A stretch of 41,320 nucleotides of DNA from a bacterium. Lineage in GTDB: Bacteria; Patescibacteriota; Gracilibacteria; JAHISY01. Every line of letters begins with the position of its first letter. The stretch's first letter is position 1. Below, piece by piece: positions 30,439-39,097 of the stretch. Under the pieces are notes generated by a model. The model saw nothing but the letters and a program-made list of their open reading frames with translations. It searched no databases and was not told where the DNA came from. The position numbers were made by a program, and so were the translations under genes. The stretch is taken from the NCBI GenBank assembly GCA_021779375.1, contig JAJYAT010000008.1, positions 1 to 41,320 on the forward strand, written 5' to 3'.

Positions 30439-30852
30439 ATGCTGACATTTTCTGAAATCGCGCAACTCTCCGACCGTGATCTCCACGAGGAAGTGACGCG
30501 CACGCGCGACACACTTTTCCGCCAAAAAATGGGCGTGAGAACAAATCATTTGAAAGATTTACATCTCATCAAAATCCTCAAAAAATATCTCGCCCAGCTT
30601 CTGACGGAAGCAGCTCGCCGCACCAAATTCGGCGACAAAGTCGAAAAGACCTCCGACGCGGTCGGCAAGAAAGCCAAAGAATTTTCAGCTGAGATCGAGA
30701 AAAAGCAGACGACCAAGAAAGAAAAAGCTGCTCCGAAAAAAGCGGAAAAGCCTGAAGTGGTCGAAGCAGAAAAAATTGAAGCCAAATCCAGCAAAGATGT
30801 GAAAGTCAAAAAAGTCGAAGCGAAAGGACTTTTTAAAAAATCTGAAAAATAA
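30439..30852 (+). CDS. rpmC: Ribosomal protein L29 with long C-terminal tail
   Basis: The first 66 residues are L29 (LSDRDLHEEVTRTRDTLFRQK, HLIKILKKYLAQLLTEAARR). The following 70 residues are Lys, Glu and Ala rich and end in KGLFKKSEK. Standard L29 is about 65 residues, so the protein is twice the usual length. A similar GLFK motif occurs in the tail of L5. Confidence 0.92.
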   Translation: MLTFSEIAQLSDRDLHEEVTRTRDTLFRQKMGVRTNHLKDLHLIKILKKYLAQLLTEAARRTKFGDKVEKTSDAVGKKAKEFSAEIEKKQTTKKEKAAPKKAEKPEVVEAEKIEAKSSKDVKVKKVEAKGLFKKSEK

Positions 30853-30862
30853 TCTTATTTAA

Positions 30863-31231
30863 ATGCGCAGCAAAACAGGCATCGTCATCTCGAACGTCAA
30901 CCAGAAAACGATCGTCGTCCGTGTCGATCGTGAGGTGAGCCATCCGATTTACAAGAAGAATTACCGCGTCTCGAAAAAATTCCACGCTCACGACGAGAAA
31001 AACGAAGCCGAAGTCGGCGACGTCGTGGAAATCATCGAGTCGATTCCCCTCTCGAAGCTGAAGAATTGGAAGCTCGTGAAAATCATTTCCAAGAATGCGA
31101 AAGTGGTCGACCAGCCCGCCGCCGTCGAGAGTGCTTCCGAGCGCGAGCTGAAAGAGTCGGTCGCCAAAGAAAAAACTGCTCCGAAAATCGAAAAAGCCAA
31201 ATCTGAAAATAATTCTGCCACAGCCAAATGA
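30863..31231 (+). CDS. rpsQ: Ribosomal protein S17 with C-terminal tail
   Basis: The first 80 residues are S17 ([50 protein letters not shown]). The remaining 40 residues are a charged, probably disordered extension. The stop overlaps the rplN start as ATGA, so translation is coupled. Confidence 0.94.
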   Translation: MRSKTGIVISNVNQKTIVVRVDREVSHPIYKKNYRVSKKFHAHDEKNEAEVGDVVEIIESIPLSKLKNWKLVKIISKNAKVVDQPAAVESASERELKESVAKEKTAPKIEKAKSENNSATAK

Positions 31232-31596
31232 TCCAAAATGAAACTTTTCTCGAAGTTGCTGACAACACTGGTGCGAAACTAGTGCAATGCTTCAAAGTCT
31301 TGGGCGGCAGCCACAGACGCTACGCGCACATCGGTGATGTGATTGTCGTCTCGGTCAAAGAAGCTACACCCAAAGCGATTGCCAAAAGAAAAAGCATTCA
31401 AAAAGCCGTGATCGTGCGCACCAAAAATACTATTCGCCGCAAAGATGGTAGCGCGCTGCGCTTCGATGAAAATGCGGTCGTGATTATCGACGAGAAGGGC
31501 GAGCCGAAAGGCACCCGCGTCTTCGGACCGATTGCGCGCGAACTGCGTGAAAAAGGCTACCAGAAAATTATTTCTCAAGCTCCGGATGTTCTCTAG
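31228..31596 (+). CDS. rplN: Ribosomal protein L14
   Basis: L14 (122 residues) forms bridge B8 and binds L19. [48 protein letters not shown] and [24 protein letters not shown] are typical. The length is standard, with no tail, unlike several of its neighbours. Confidence 0.97.
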   Translation: MIQNETFLEVADNTGAKLVQCFKVLGGSHRRYAHIGDVIVVSVKEATPKAIAKRKSIQKAVIVRTKNTIRRKDGSALRFDENAVVIIDEKGEPKGTRVFGPIARELREKGYQKIISQAPDVL

Positions 31597-31624
31597 ATCC
31601 TAAATCTTAAATCATAATTTCGCA

Positions 31625-31957
31625 ATGAAAATTCTCTCCTCCGATCTCGTCCAAATCATCGCCGGTAAATACAAGGGTAAAACTGGCAAAGTGATGCGTG
31701 CAATTCCGAAAGAAGGCAAAGTCATTGTCGAAAAAGTCAACATCGTGACGAAGCACATCAAGAAACGCGCCGACGGTACGCCTGGTCAGATCGTGAAATT
31801 CGAGAAACCGATTGATGTCTCGAATGTCAAAATCATCTGCCCGCACTGTAAAAAACCGGCGCGCGTCGGTTATCGCATTCTCGCTAACGGCAAAAAAACG
31901 CGCTTCTGCAAAAAATGCAACGAAGGCATTATTAACCCGAAAATCTCCAAACAATGA
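31625..31957 (+). CDS. rplX: Ribosomal protein L24, zinc-binding form
   Basis: L24 (110 residues) has the KOW segment QIIAGKYKGKTGKVMRAIPK. The second half has two CxxC pairs (CPHCKKPARVGY and FCKKCNEG), predicting a zinc site. The spacer before it contains CTTAAATCATAA, one of the recurrent spacer words. The stop overlaps the rplE start. Confidence 0.95.
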   Translation: MKILSSDLVQIIAGKYKGKTGKVMRAIPKEGKVIVEKVNIVTKHIKKRADGTPGQIVKFEKPIDVSNVKIICPHCKKPARVGYRILANGKKTRFCKKCNEGIINPKISKQ

Positions 31958-32691
31958 AAGCATTTGATTTAGCCGCAATCGTCAAAACTGAAATTTTGCC
32001 CGCCGTCGGTAAGAAAATTGGCGCGAAAAATATTCATGCGATTCCCCACGTCGACAAAGTAAAAGTCTCGGTCGGTGTCGGCAAGCTCGCGCGCAAAGGT
32101 GGTTCGTCGAATTCGATGGATGAGACAATTCTCGCGAAAGTCGCCAAGAATCTTGCGACCATCACGAATCAGAAAGCGCGCACACATCTTTCGAAGAAAG
32201 CGATTTCGAATTTCAAATTGCGCGAGGGTATGCCAATCGGTCTCTCGGTCACGCTGCGCGGCACGCGTGCGCTCGACTTCATTTCCAAATTGGTGAATAT
32301 CGCGCTTCCCCGCGTTCGCGATTTCCGTGGTATTCCGCTCAAAAGTTTCGACGGCAATGGCAACTATTCGCTCGGACTCAAGGATTTCACTGTTTTCCCT
32401 GAGGTGCGACCAGAGGACGCCGAATTCGTGCACGGTCTCGAAATCACGGTTTGCACGACGGCGCGTTCCGATTCCGATGCCAAGGCGCTGCTCACCGCGC
32501 TCGGTTTTCCTTTTCAGAAAGATACTTCCAAATCTGATGCGGCTGAAGATGCTGCCAAAAAAGCTTTAGCTGACGCGCAAAAAGCGGCGGCGGAGGCGGC
32601 GAAAGCAGCCGGATTATTCAAAGAAGAGAAACCGAAAATCGAACCGGCTCCAGCAGCTCCCGCGCCTGCAGCCGAAAAAGCTAAAAAATAA
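31954..32691 (+). CDS. rplE: Ribosomal protein L5 with Ala-rich tail
   Basis: L5 (245 residues) binds 5S rRNA. VDKVKVSVGVGKLARKGG, AISNFKLREGMPIGLSVTLRG and RVRDFRGIPLKSFDGNGNYSLGL are diagnostic. The core ends at about residue 185. The last 60 residues are Ala/Lys/Pro rich (DAQKAAAEAAKAAGLFKEEK, then EPAPAAPAPAAEKAKK), partly able to form an Ala-rich helix. Confidence 0.95.
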   Translation: MKAFDLAAIVKTEILPAVGKKIGAKNIHAIPHVDKVKVSVGVGKLARKGGSSNSMDETILAKVAKNLATITNQKARTHLSKKAISNFKLREGMPIGLSVTLRGTRALDFISKLVNIALPRVRDFRGIPLKSFDGNGNYSLGLKDFTVFPEVRPEDAEFVHGLEITVCTTARSDSDAKALLTALGFPFQKDTSKSDAAEDAAKKALADAQKAAAEAAKAAGLFKEEKPKIEPAPAAPAPAAEKAKK

Positions 32692-32705
32692 TTTTTTAAT
32701 TCCAA

Positions 32706-32930
32706 ATGGCTAAAACTTCATCCATCGTCAAAGCTGCCCGCTTCAAACGCAAAGTCGCCAATGCTCTGGCTGCCGGCGTGAAACCCAAAAAAGCGACTCG
32801 CGTCGTGAACCGCTGCCGCATTTGCGGACGCAATCGTAGCTACATGCGCCGCTTCCAAATGTGCCGAATCTGTTTCCGCGAATTGGCTTCACGCGGCGAA
32901 ATCGTCGGAGTTAAAAAAGCGAGCTGGTAG
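32706..32930 (+). CDS. rpsN: Ribosomal protein S14, zinc form
   Basis: S14 (74 residues) of the zinc type: [20 protein letters not shown] holds the two CxxC pairs, followed by [18 protein letters not shown]. The length is slightly above the usual 61 because of an N-terminal basic extension ([20 protein letters not shown]). The ATG is preceded by AATTCCAA. Confidence 0.96.
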   Translation: MAKTSSIVKAARFKRKVANALAAGVKPKKATRVVNRCRICGRNRSYMRRFQMCRICFRELASRGEIVGVKKASW

Positions 32931-33035
32931 ATTAAGTCTTAAATATTAAGTCATAAATAATTAACTAAAAAATTTATCCCACAATTCATAAATCATAAAA
33001 AATTTTAGGGCTTATGAATTAATACTTAAAAAATT
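32931..33035. repeat. AT-rich repeat spacer between rpsN and rpsH
   Basis: The spacer holds AAGTCTTAAATATTAAGTCATAAATAAT-like words and an inverted repeat, ATTCATAA facing TTATGAAT around the AATCATAA...GGGC loop (about 32983-33018). It resembles the arms of four-helix-bundle cassette 1 (AAATCATAAG, TTAAG) without any ORF in between. It is the longest gap in the rplW-rpsE run. Confidence 0.65.
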
Positions 33036-33416
33036 ATGATAACCGATCCAATTGCCGACATGCTCACGCGAATCCGCAACGCGCAAAACGCGCGTAAGGA
33101 AGTCGTGCGCGTTCCTCATTCGAAGCAAAAACTCGCGATTTTAAAAGTGCTCGAGGCGAGTGAATTTGTCGGGAAAATCGAAGAAAACACTTCTGAGAAA
33201 TTTCCAATCCTCGAAGTGAGCCTCAAGAAAGGCGGCGCATTTCAATTCAACCGCGTCTCGAAACCGGGTCGCCGCGTCTATGTCAAATCAACCGAAATTA
33301 AACCAGTCTTAAATGGTCTCGGCATTGCCGTGATTTCGACTTCGGCTGGATTTCTCACGAATAAAGAGGCGCACCAAAAGAAACTCGGTGGTGAAGTTAT
33401 CTGCGAAATTTATTAA
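33036..33416 (+). CDS. rpsH: Ribosomal protein S8
   Basis: S8 (126 residues) binds 16S rRNA early in assembly. ITDPIADMLTRIRNAQNARK, SKPGRRVYVKSTEIKPVLNGLGIAVISTSAG and the end GGEVICEIY are typical. The length is standard. Confidence 0.97.
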   Translation: MITDPIADMLTRIRNAQNARKEVVRVPHSKQKLAILKVLEASEFVGKIEENTSEKFPILEVSLKKGGAFQFNRVSKPGRRVYVKSTEIKPVLNGLGIAVISTSAGFLTNKEAHQKKLGGEVICEIY

Positions 33417-33429
33417 TTCCAAAATTCAA

Positions 33430-33972
33430 ATGAGTCGAATTGGCAAAAATCCCGTCCCCATTCCAGCCGGTGTCACCGCTGAGATTTCCGGAAATTCCGC
33501 GAAAATCAAAGGACCCAAAGGTGAATTGAAGCAGAGTTTCAATGCGCTCGTCGAAATTAAAAAAGACGGCGAGACGATTGTCGTCACTCCGAAAAATGAC
33601 TCGAAGGAAGCGCGTGCTCTGTGGGGATTGACACGCACTTTACTCGCGAACATGGTCGAGGGCGTGACCAAGGGCTTCGAGAAAAAATTGATTATCACTG
33701 GTGTCGGCTACAAAGTCGCGGCGAAAGGTAGAGATCTCGAGCTGCAGCTTGGTTTCTCGCATCCGGTTCCGATCAAAGCTCCGGCGGGAATCGATTTCGA
33801 AATCGACGTGAAGAAAAATACGATTATCACCCGTGGAATCGACAAGCAGCTCGTCGGTGAAGTCGCCGCAAACATTCGCAAGTGGCGCAAACCGGAACCT
33901 TACAAAGGCAAAGGTATTGCTTACGCTGGAGAACACATTCCACGCAAGGCTGGTAAATCGGCCGCTAAATAA
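33430..33972 (+). CDS. rplF: Ribosomal protein L6
   Basis: L6 (180 residues) starts [15 protein letters not shown] and ends with the conserved [16 protein letters not shown] segment. I chose ATG 33430 on family length; an in-frame start at 33388 would overlap rpsH and add 14 unmatched residues. The ATG follows AATTCCAAAATTCAA. Confidence 0.96.
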   Translation: MSRIGKNPVPIPAGVTAEISGNSAKIKGPKGELKQSFNALVEIKKDGETIVVTPKNDSKEARALWGLTRTLLANMVEGVTKGFEKKLIITGVGYKVAAKGRDLELQLGFSHPVPIKAPAGIDFEIDVKKNTIITRGIDKQLVGEVAANIRKWRKPEPYKGKGIAYAGEHIPRKAGKSAAK

Positions 33973-33988
33973 GCGCATGCGCATACTC

Positions 33989-34008
33989 ATTCCCGTGCAA
34001 GCGGGAAT
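33989..34008. repeat. Palindromic ATTCCCG repeat after rplF
   Basis: ATTCCCG at 33989-33995 and CGGGAAT at 34002-34008 form a 7-bp stem. A GCGCATGCGC palindrome lies just before it at 33973-33982. It belongs to the same type as 35286-35365. Confidence 0.7.
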
Positions 34009-34025
34009 CTAAATCTAAAATTCCA

Positions 34026-34373
34026 ATGAAAACAGCTAAAAAATTACTCGACCGTACCGCTCGCAAACGCCGCATCCGCGCGCGTGTAAACGGCAACGCG
34101 CTGCGTCCGCGTCTCGCCGTTTTCAAATCGACGACTGCGATTTACGCGCAAATCATCGACGACACTGCAGGTAAGACACTCGCTTCGGCAAGCTCGCTTA
34201 AAATTAAAAAAGGTACGAAAGCTGAGAAAGCAGCGGAAGTCGGCAAATTGGTTGCGACGGCCGCGCAGGCTGCCAAAATCGAAGCGGTCGTTTTCGACCG
34301 CGGCGGATTCCTCTACTCCGGTCGTGTCAAAATTCTCGCTGATGCTGCGCGTGCTGCCGGTCTGAAATTTTAA
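34026..34373 (+). CDS. rplR: Ribosomal protein L18
   Basis: L18 (115 residues) binds 5S rRNA with L5. [34 protein letters not shown] and [26 protein letters not shown] are diagnostic. The length is standard. ATG is preceded by AAATTCCA. Confidence 0.97.
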   Translation: MKTAKKLLDRTARKRRIRARVNGNALRPRLAVFKSTTAIYAQIIDDTAGKTLASASSLKIKKGTKAEKAAEVGKLVATAAQAAKIEAVVFDRGGFLYSGRVKILADAARAAGLKF

Positions 34374-34420
34374 TTAGAAAGCAATTCTAAGAATTACCAA
34401 CTACTAACTATCAACTCTCA

Positions 34421-35116
34421 ATGAACACTCCTAATGACAAACGTAAACGCCGCAGTCATGGTCCGCGCGAAGAAAAAGAATTCGAGGAATACATGTTGCA
34501 GCTCGATCGTGTGACGCGTGTCGTGAAAGGTGGTCGCCGCATGCGTTTTCGCGCGACAGTCATCATCGGTGATCGCGCTGGTCGCGTCGGCATCGGTCTT
34601 GGCAAAGGCGCCGATGTTCAAATTGCGGCGCGCAAAGCAGCGTCTGATGCGAAGAAAAATTTGATTACAGTGCCGATTGTGAATGATACGATTCCGCACG
34701 CTGCCAAATTGAAATACAAAGCTGCGCGTGTCCTTATCATCCCGGCGGCTCCGGGAACCGGTCTCATCGCTGGCTCTGCTGTGCGCAAGATGCTCGAATT
34801 AGCCGGCGTCAAAAATGTGCTTTCCAAAAGTTTTGGCACGACGAATCGCGTCGTACTCGGTCAGGCGATGCTGCGTATTTTGAGCGAATTGAAATTGACC
34901 GAGGCTGCCAAAAAATTCACCGCTGAATTGAAAAGGCAAAAAGACGACGAGAAGAAGAAACGTCAGGCTGCGCAAAAAGGTTCCGAAAAAGTTGGTCGCC
35001 GCCGCTCCCCGCGTAAAGACGATGCGAAAAAAGAACCGAGCGATTTGAAAGTAGCTGCGAAGAAAGTCGAGAAAGAGAAAGGTCGTCTCGAGCAGGAGAT
35101 TGAACAGAAAGCCTAG
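34421..35116 (+). CDS. rpsE: Ribosomal protein S5 with C-terminal tail
   Basis: S5 (231 residues) has VTRVVKGGRRMRFRATVIIGD, GRVGIGLGKGADVQIAARKA and IIPAAPGTGLIAGSAVRKML. The core ends at about 170; the last 60 residues are Lys/Arg/Glu-rich and probably helical or disordered. It is the last gene of the cluster: L30, L15 and secY, which usually follow, are not here. Confidence 0.96.
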   Translation: MNTPNDKRKRRSHGPREEKEFEEYMLQLDRVTRVVKGGRRMRFRATVIIGDRAGRVGIGLGKGADVQIAARKAASDAKKNLITVPIVNDTIPHAAKLKYKAARVLIIPAAPGTGLIAGSAVRKMLELAGVKNVLSKSFGTTNRVVLGQAMLRILSELKLTEAAKKFTAELKRQKDDEKKKRQAAQKGSEKVGRRRSPRKDDAKKEPSDLKVAAKKVEKEKGRLEQEIEQKA

Positions 35117-35285
35117 CGTGGAGGGTCATTGGTCATTGGTTCGGAGGGTCGTTGAGTCATTAAATCGTTAAGTTTTGTGCTGGGTTTAATTTGTAATTCG
35201 AACCTGCATATTTGGGCTAATAGAAAAATGGACAGTTCATTTATAAAATTGAACTTGCGGAAGAACTTGAACTTGCGGGAGATTT
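35117..35285. repeat. Repeat-rich spacer after rpsE
   Basis: No gene is visible. GTCATTGGTCATTGGTTCGG-type words include GGTTCGGAGGGT (35138-35149), shared with the spacer after rpsJ. Further on GAACTTGCGGAAG and GAACTTGAACTTGCGGGAG repeat. No clear terminator of the ribosomal operon is seen here. Confidence 0.55.
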
Positions 35286-35365
35286 TGTCATTCCCGGCTT
35301 GACCGGGAATCCAGAATTTTGCACGAGCCTTCTTTTTTTGGATTCCCGCTTTCGCGGGAAGGACA
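35286..35365. repeat. Bipartite palindromic element
   Basis: TGTCATTCCCG near 35286-35296 and CGGGAAGGACA near 35355-35365 are outer complementary ends. Each half carries its own stem (TTCCCGG..CCGGGAA and TTCCCGC..GCGGGAA), and the middle is T-rich. This is the complete form of the widespread VLPAKAGIQ-type element; partial forms occur at 1588 and 33989. It may also act as the terminator of the ribosomal operon. Confidence 0.8.
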
Positions 35366-35483
35366 AAGGCATGTCGGAACAACGAAAGCGAAGCTGGGGC
35401 TAACAATCAAGAACTTAAATTACGAGACTTGAAAATTCGAAAATTTTTCCCAGCTCAAACTTGAATTAGTTTCGAGATTTGCG
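35366..35483. other. Spacer without recognisable features
   Basis: No ORF, clear promoter or strong hairpin is seen between the palindromic element and the end of the TauE/SafE gene. Confidence 0.4.
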
Positions 35484-36218
35484 CTAAAAAAACAGTGTCT
35501 TAATCGCAGCAAGCAAAACTAGAATCAAGAAAGCTTTTTTGAGCCAGGTTGGTTTTGTTTTGAAAGTTAAATGCGCGCCGAGCAGTCCCCCGAGGATCGC
35601 GCCCAGAATTACCGGAAGTTCGAAGCCCGTGAATTTCGCGCCGAAAAGCAAGTAGCTCGCGACGGCGACACTATTGCCGATGACTTCAGTCAGGCGCGTA
35701 TTCACGATGGCGCAATGCAGGCTGAAATTGAGCGCGAGCGTCAAAACCAAAATAATCATATTGCTGGTCGCGCCGCCGAGTCCACCGTAAAGCCCGAAGA
35801 GAAATCCGATTGCAGGCAGGATTTTTTGGAAAATTTTTTGGTGGTGGAGTTTTTCGATTTTCCAATCTTTCAGTAAAAAAACCGCACCGCCGAGCAAGAC
35901 GAAGGGTATGATTTTCGTTAAAAAGCCGACATCGAGCGAAGTCGCGATTTTGGCAGCGAGCGCGTAGCCGAGGATATTTCCCGCCAAAAATTTGGCGATA
36001 GTGCGCCAATCAAATTCAGTCCGGTGATTTTTCAGAAAATACGAGCTGCCGCTTGCGGCTGCTGTGAGCGCGAAAATGCGCGAGAGCAGGAGCGTCTCGA
36101 ATCCATTCAATCCCAAGAATAAAAAGCTCGGCACGACGAACAAAAAACTTCCGCCGACTGGGACGGCGACGAGACCGCCGCAGAAAGCGATCGCGAAAAA
36201 CGCAAGCGACTCAATCAT
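35484..36218 (-). CDS. TauE/SafE-family permease
   Basis: The 244-residue protein has about seven or eight hydrophobic helices and the family features VAVPVGGSFLFVVPSFLFLG and FLFGLYGGLGGATSNMIILVL, two related half-repeats with Gly-rich loops. Members export sulfite, sulfoacetate or other organic anions; the substrate is unknown here. It overlaps pyrC by 4 bp and is downstream of it, so the two are coupled. Confidence 0.82.
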   Translation of the reverse strand: MIESLAFFAIAFCGGLVAVPVGGSFLFVVPSFLFLGLNGFETLLLSRIFALTAAASGSSYFLKNHRTEFDWRTIAKFLAGNILGYALAAKIATSLDVGFLTKIIPFVLLGGAVFLLKDWKIEKLHHQKIFQKILPAIGFLFGLYGGLGGATSNMIILVLTLALNFSLHCAIVNTRLTEVIGNSVAVASYLLFGAKFTGFELPVILGAILGGLLGAHLTFKTKPTWLKKAFLILVLLAAIKTLFF

Positions 36219-37516
36219 TTTTGCAGCTCACCTTTGCGTACCATCAGCGCGCCGCCGACCAAGACATCGGTCGCTTTGCCAAAAACTTTGCGGCCATGAA
36301 ATGGCGTGTTTCTGCCTTTCGAGGCGAACTTATTTTTGTCGATGATCCATTCCATATTCGGATCGAAGATTGAGAGATCGGCAATCGCGCCTTCCTCGAT
36401 TCGTCCGCGGTCTGAGCGGATAATTTTAGCTGGATTGATAGTCAATTTTGCAAAAAAATCTTCGAGCGACATTTTGTGTTTTTTCACTAACTCGGAAAAA
36501 GTCAGCGCGAAAAGTGTTTCGAGTCCAGTGATGCCGACAGCGGCTTCAGCGAAAGGCACGAATTTCTCGACCAAGAGATGCGGAGCGTGATCGGAAATCA
36601 GCGCGTCGAGCGTGCTGTCCAGGATGCCGGCGATTAACTGCTGGCGGTCGGCTTCGCTGCGTAGTGGTGGATCAACTTTCGCGGCGGTACAGTAATTGGC
36701 GCAAGCTGCGTCCGTCAAAAGCAAATGATGCGCGGTCGTGTCGGCGGTGATTGGCAAACCGGATTTTTTTGCAGCGCGAATCAATTCGACTGAGCGACCA
36801 GTCGAGACGTGGGTGAAATGATAAGGTGTTGGCGTTTCGCGCAGAAGCTCGATGGTGCGCGCGACGACCAAAGCCTCAGTCGTGGTCGGCGAACCCGGCA
36901 AACCGAGCTGCGTCGCCATCCAGCCTTCGTTCATGACAGCACCGTCTTTGAGATCAGCGTCTTCGGGGTGCGTCAAAATCGGCATACCGAAAGTTTGGCA
37001 ATATTCCAGCGCCAATTTTCTCAGTCCCATGCCGCTCGTCTCGGCGCAGTCGTCGATAATCATCGATGCGCCCGCTTCGCGCATTTCCCAAATCTCGGCG
37101 AGTTCGTGGCCTTCCATTTTTTTCGTCAAAGATCCGGCGGTGAGGACATTCACGATTCCCGCCTCGCGACCTTTCTCGAGCACGAATTTCACTGTCGTCT
37201 GATTGTCGATAGTCGGATTCGTATTCGGCATGCCGAGAATCGTCGTGATCCCGCCGAGTGCCGCGGCGCGGCTCGCCGTCGCGATGGTTTCCTTGTCTTC
37301 GCGTCCGGGTTCGCGCAGGTGGACGTGCATGTCGACGAGTCCGGCGGTCACTAATTTACCTTTCGCATTCAGGACGATATCCGCACCAGGTCGGTCGAGA
37401 TTCGCTTTGATTTTGGCAATCTTGCCGTCGCGAATGAAAATATCAGCGACGCGCACAGAATTTCTCTTGTTCGCCGGATTCACGACTTGGCCGTTCTGGA
37501 TGAGAATTGTCTTCAT
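36215..37516 (-). CDS. pyrC: Dihydroorotase
   Basis: The 433-residue class I dihydroorotase closes carbamoyl aspartate to dihydroorotate. The zinc site opens with VDMHVHLREPG (H64, H66), followed by TTILGMPNTNPTIDN, the HVSTGRSVELI histidine, and the aspartate segment LISDHAPH. The end KVFGKATDVLVGGALMVRKGEL is typical. It lies in a run with the orphan at 37520 and pyrB; pyrB is the preceding enzyme of the pathway. Confidence 0.94.
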   Translation of the reverse strand: MKTILIQNGQVVNPANKRNSVRVADIFIRDGKIAKIKANLDRPGADIVLNAKGKLVTAGLVDMHVHLREPGREDKETIATASRAAALGGITTILGMPNTNPTIDNQTTVKFVLEKGREAGIVNVLTAGSLTKKMEGHELAEIWEMREAGASMIIDDCAETSGMGLRKLALEYCQTFGMPILTHPEDADLKDGAVMNEGWMATQLGLPGSPTTTEALVVARTIELLRETPTPYHFTHVSTGRSVELIRAAKKSGLPITADTTAHHLLLTDAACANYCTAAKVDPPLRSEADRQQLIAGILDSTLDALISDHAPHLLVEKFVPFAEAAVGITGLETLFALTFSELVKKHKMSLEDFFAKLTINPAKIIRSDRGRIEEGAIADLSIFDPNMEWIIDKNKFASKGRNTPFHGRKVFGKATDVLVGGALMVRKGELQK

Positions 37517-37519
37517 GAA

Positions 37520-38008
37520 TTAGTTTTGGCAAAAATTAATGATGAATTTGGATTGATCTATTGCGAACTGCACTTCATTTTTAATAGCCGCTTTACATTC
37601 AGTTATTAAGGACTGAGCTTTTTCGATATCCTTAGCTGGTTTTTTAGCTATAATCATAGTTTCGAGCTTCCCAGATAATGTATCTAAATCGTTAGAGCAA
37701 GATCTTTTCAGCGCGTTAATAAAAAATGTGGACATTTTATTTTCTAAACCGTCAGGCATTCTCATGTCTCTAATGGAATTATTAACGGCATCTATTCTTT
37801 CCAGTATTTCTTTTCGCCAGTCTCTAGTTGCTGAATCAGCTTGTTCTAATAAGCTTTCTCCTATCGCTACGATTTCTTTACTTATTTTGACTATTTGCTC
37901 GCGCTTGCTTTTATCAAGCAATTCCAAGTCATCTTCACTGATTTTTCCTCCCAATTTATCTCGCTCCTTGGTTGCTTCATCATCGTGATTTATAGAAATT
38001 TCTACCAT
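37520..38008 (-). CDS. Hypothetical helical protein between pyrC and pyrB
   Basis: I do not recognise this 162-residue protein. It is highly charged and probably all-helical (DDLELLDKSKREQIVKISKE, LEKAQSLITECKAAIKN-like repeats), with no membrane helix or signal. Two cysteines near the C-terminus show no metal motif. Its codon use is clearly AT-richer than that of pyrB and pyrC. It overlaps pyrB by 7 bp and ends 3 bp before pyrC, so it is embedded in the operon. Confidence 0.65.
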   Translation of the reverse strand: MVEISINHDDEATKERDKLGGKISEDDLELLDKSKREQIVKISKEIVAIGESLLEQADSATRDWRKEILERIDAVNNSIRDMRMPDGLENKMSTFFINALKRSCSNDLDTLSGKLETMIIAKKPAKDIEKAQSLITECKAAIKNEVQFAIDQSKFIINFCQN

Positions 38009-38988
38009 GGTTGTTTCTTCTTAGTTTTGTTCGTCGCGAGCAGCCACTCGACTGCCATGCGAATCGGCAAACCATTCTCGACCATTTGTTGGACGAGACA
38101 ATTCGGTGATTCTAAAACTTCGGTGCGTAAATCGAACTCACGGATGACCGGACCGGCGTGGAGAATCACGGCGTCTTTTTTCGCGAGCGCGACACGCGGA
38201 AGATTCAGGCAATAATTTTTCGAATACTCGCGACCGGTGGCGACGAATTTACCTGCGGCTCGCTCTGTCTGCAGGCGAATCGCGTGAATCGCGTCGCAGC
38301 CTGGCAGAGCGTCTTCGATTTTGTAAAAAACTTTAACGCCCCAATTTTCGACACCTTTCGGAATTAAAGTTTGCGGCGCAGCGAGGCGCAGCTCGAAGCC
38401 GAGTTTCTGATAAAGCCGTACCTGGCTGCCGAAAACCCGCGAATGCAAAGCGTCGCCAACGAAAAGATAAGTCAGTTTTTTATTCCCAAATTTCTCGCGC
38501 AAAGTCAGAAGCTCGAGCAAAGCCTGGGTCGGATGCTCGTGCCAGCCGTCGCCAGCATTCACGACGGAAGCGCGGACGAGACTCGAGAGCTGAAAGGCGG
38601 CTCCGGAATTCGCATCGCGGATAATTAAAATATCGGCGTTTAGCGCGTCGAGCGTGCGCGCAGAATCCCCCAGTGTTTCGCCTTTCTTGCCGCTCGAAGC
38701 TGAGCCAGCGAGATTGATCACGTCTGCGCCGAGGTGTTTGCCGGCGAGCTCGAAAGAGCTGCGCGTGCGCGTGGAATTCTCGTTGAAAAAATTAACAATG
38801 GTTTTGCCTTTCAAGAGATCGCATTTTTTCGCGCCGTCGGTGATGAATTTCTTGAAAACTCGCGCGACAGCCAAAATCAGCTCGAGGTCGTCGAGCGTGA
38901 TATTTTCGACTGAAATGAGGTCTAAATTGGAAAGATTTTTCGCTTTGCGCGTCTTTTTCAGCTCCGCAAGTAAGTTTGCAGTCGTCAT
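38002..38988 (-). CDS. pyrB: Aspartate carbamoyltransferase catalytic subunit
   Basis: The 328-residue enzyme joins carbamoyl phosphate and aspartate. STRTR at 72-76 and HPTQALLEL from 152 bind the substrates; SASSGKKGETLGDSART holds the mobile loop lysine. I chose ATG 38988 because the family N-terminus begins here; the open frame runs further up with no homologous sequence. No pyrI follows. Confidence 0.94.
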   Translation of the reverse strand: MTTANLLAELKKTRKAKNLSNLDLISVENITLDDLELILAVARVFKKFITDGAKKCDLLKGKTIVNFFNENSTRTRSSFELAGKHLGADVINLAGSASSGKKGETLGDSARTLDALNADILIIRDANSGAAFQLSSLVRASVVNAGDGWHEHPTQALLELLTLREKFGNKKLTYLFVGDALHSRVFGSQVRLYQKLGFELRLAAPQTLIPKGVENWGVKVFYKIEDALPGCDAIHAIRLQTERAAGKFVATGREYSKNYCLNLPRVALAKKDAVILHAGPVIREFDLRTEVLESPNCLVQQMVENGLPIRMAVEWLLATNKTKKKQPW

Positions 38989-39046
38989 CCGAGGAGCGAG
39001 TGTAAATGAAAAAAATCGATAAGGCAAATCAGAGAAAATTCCAAAT

Positions 39047-39061
39047 ACCAATTTCCAAATA
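39047..39061 (+). repeat. Left inverted repeat of four-helix-bundle cassette 2
   Basis: ACCAATTTCCAAATA is complementary to 39467-39481 at 14 of 15 positions. It lies in a longer TTCCAAATACCA direct-repeat stretch (about 39038-39068). Confidence 0.7.
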
Positions 39062-39097
39062 CCAAATAAGCTTCAAATCATAAATTCCAATTCCAGA

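Noticed and set aside
33388-33429. Upstream start for rplF
   Set aside because: It would overlap rpsH by 29 bp and add residues absent from L6; [12 protein letters not shown] is the family start.
38989-39051. Upstream start for pyrB
   Set aside because: The extra 21 residues (MVFGIFSDLPYRF...) have no counterpart in aspartate carbamoyltransferases.
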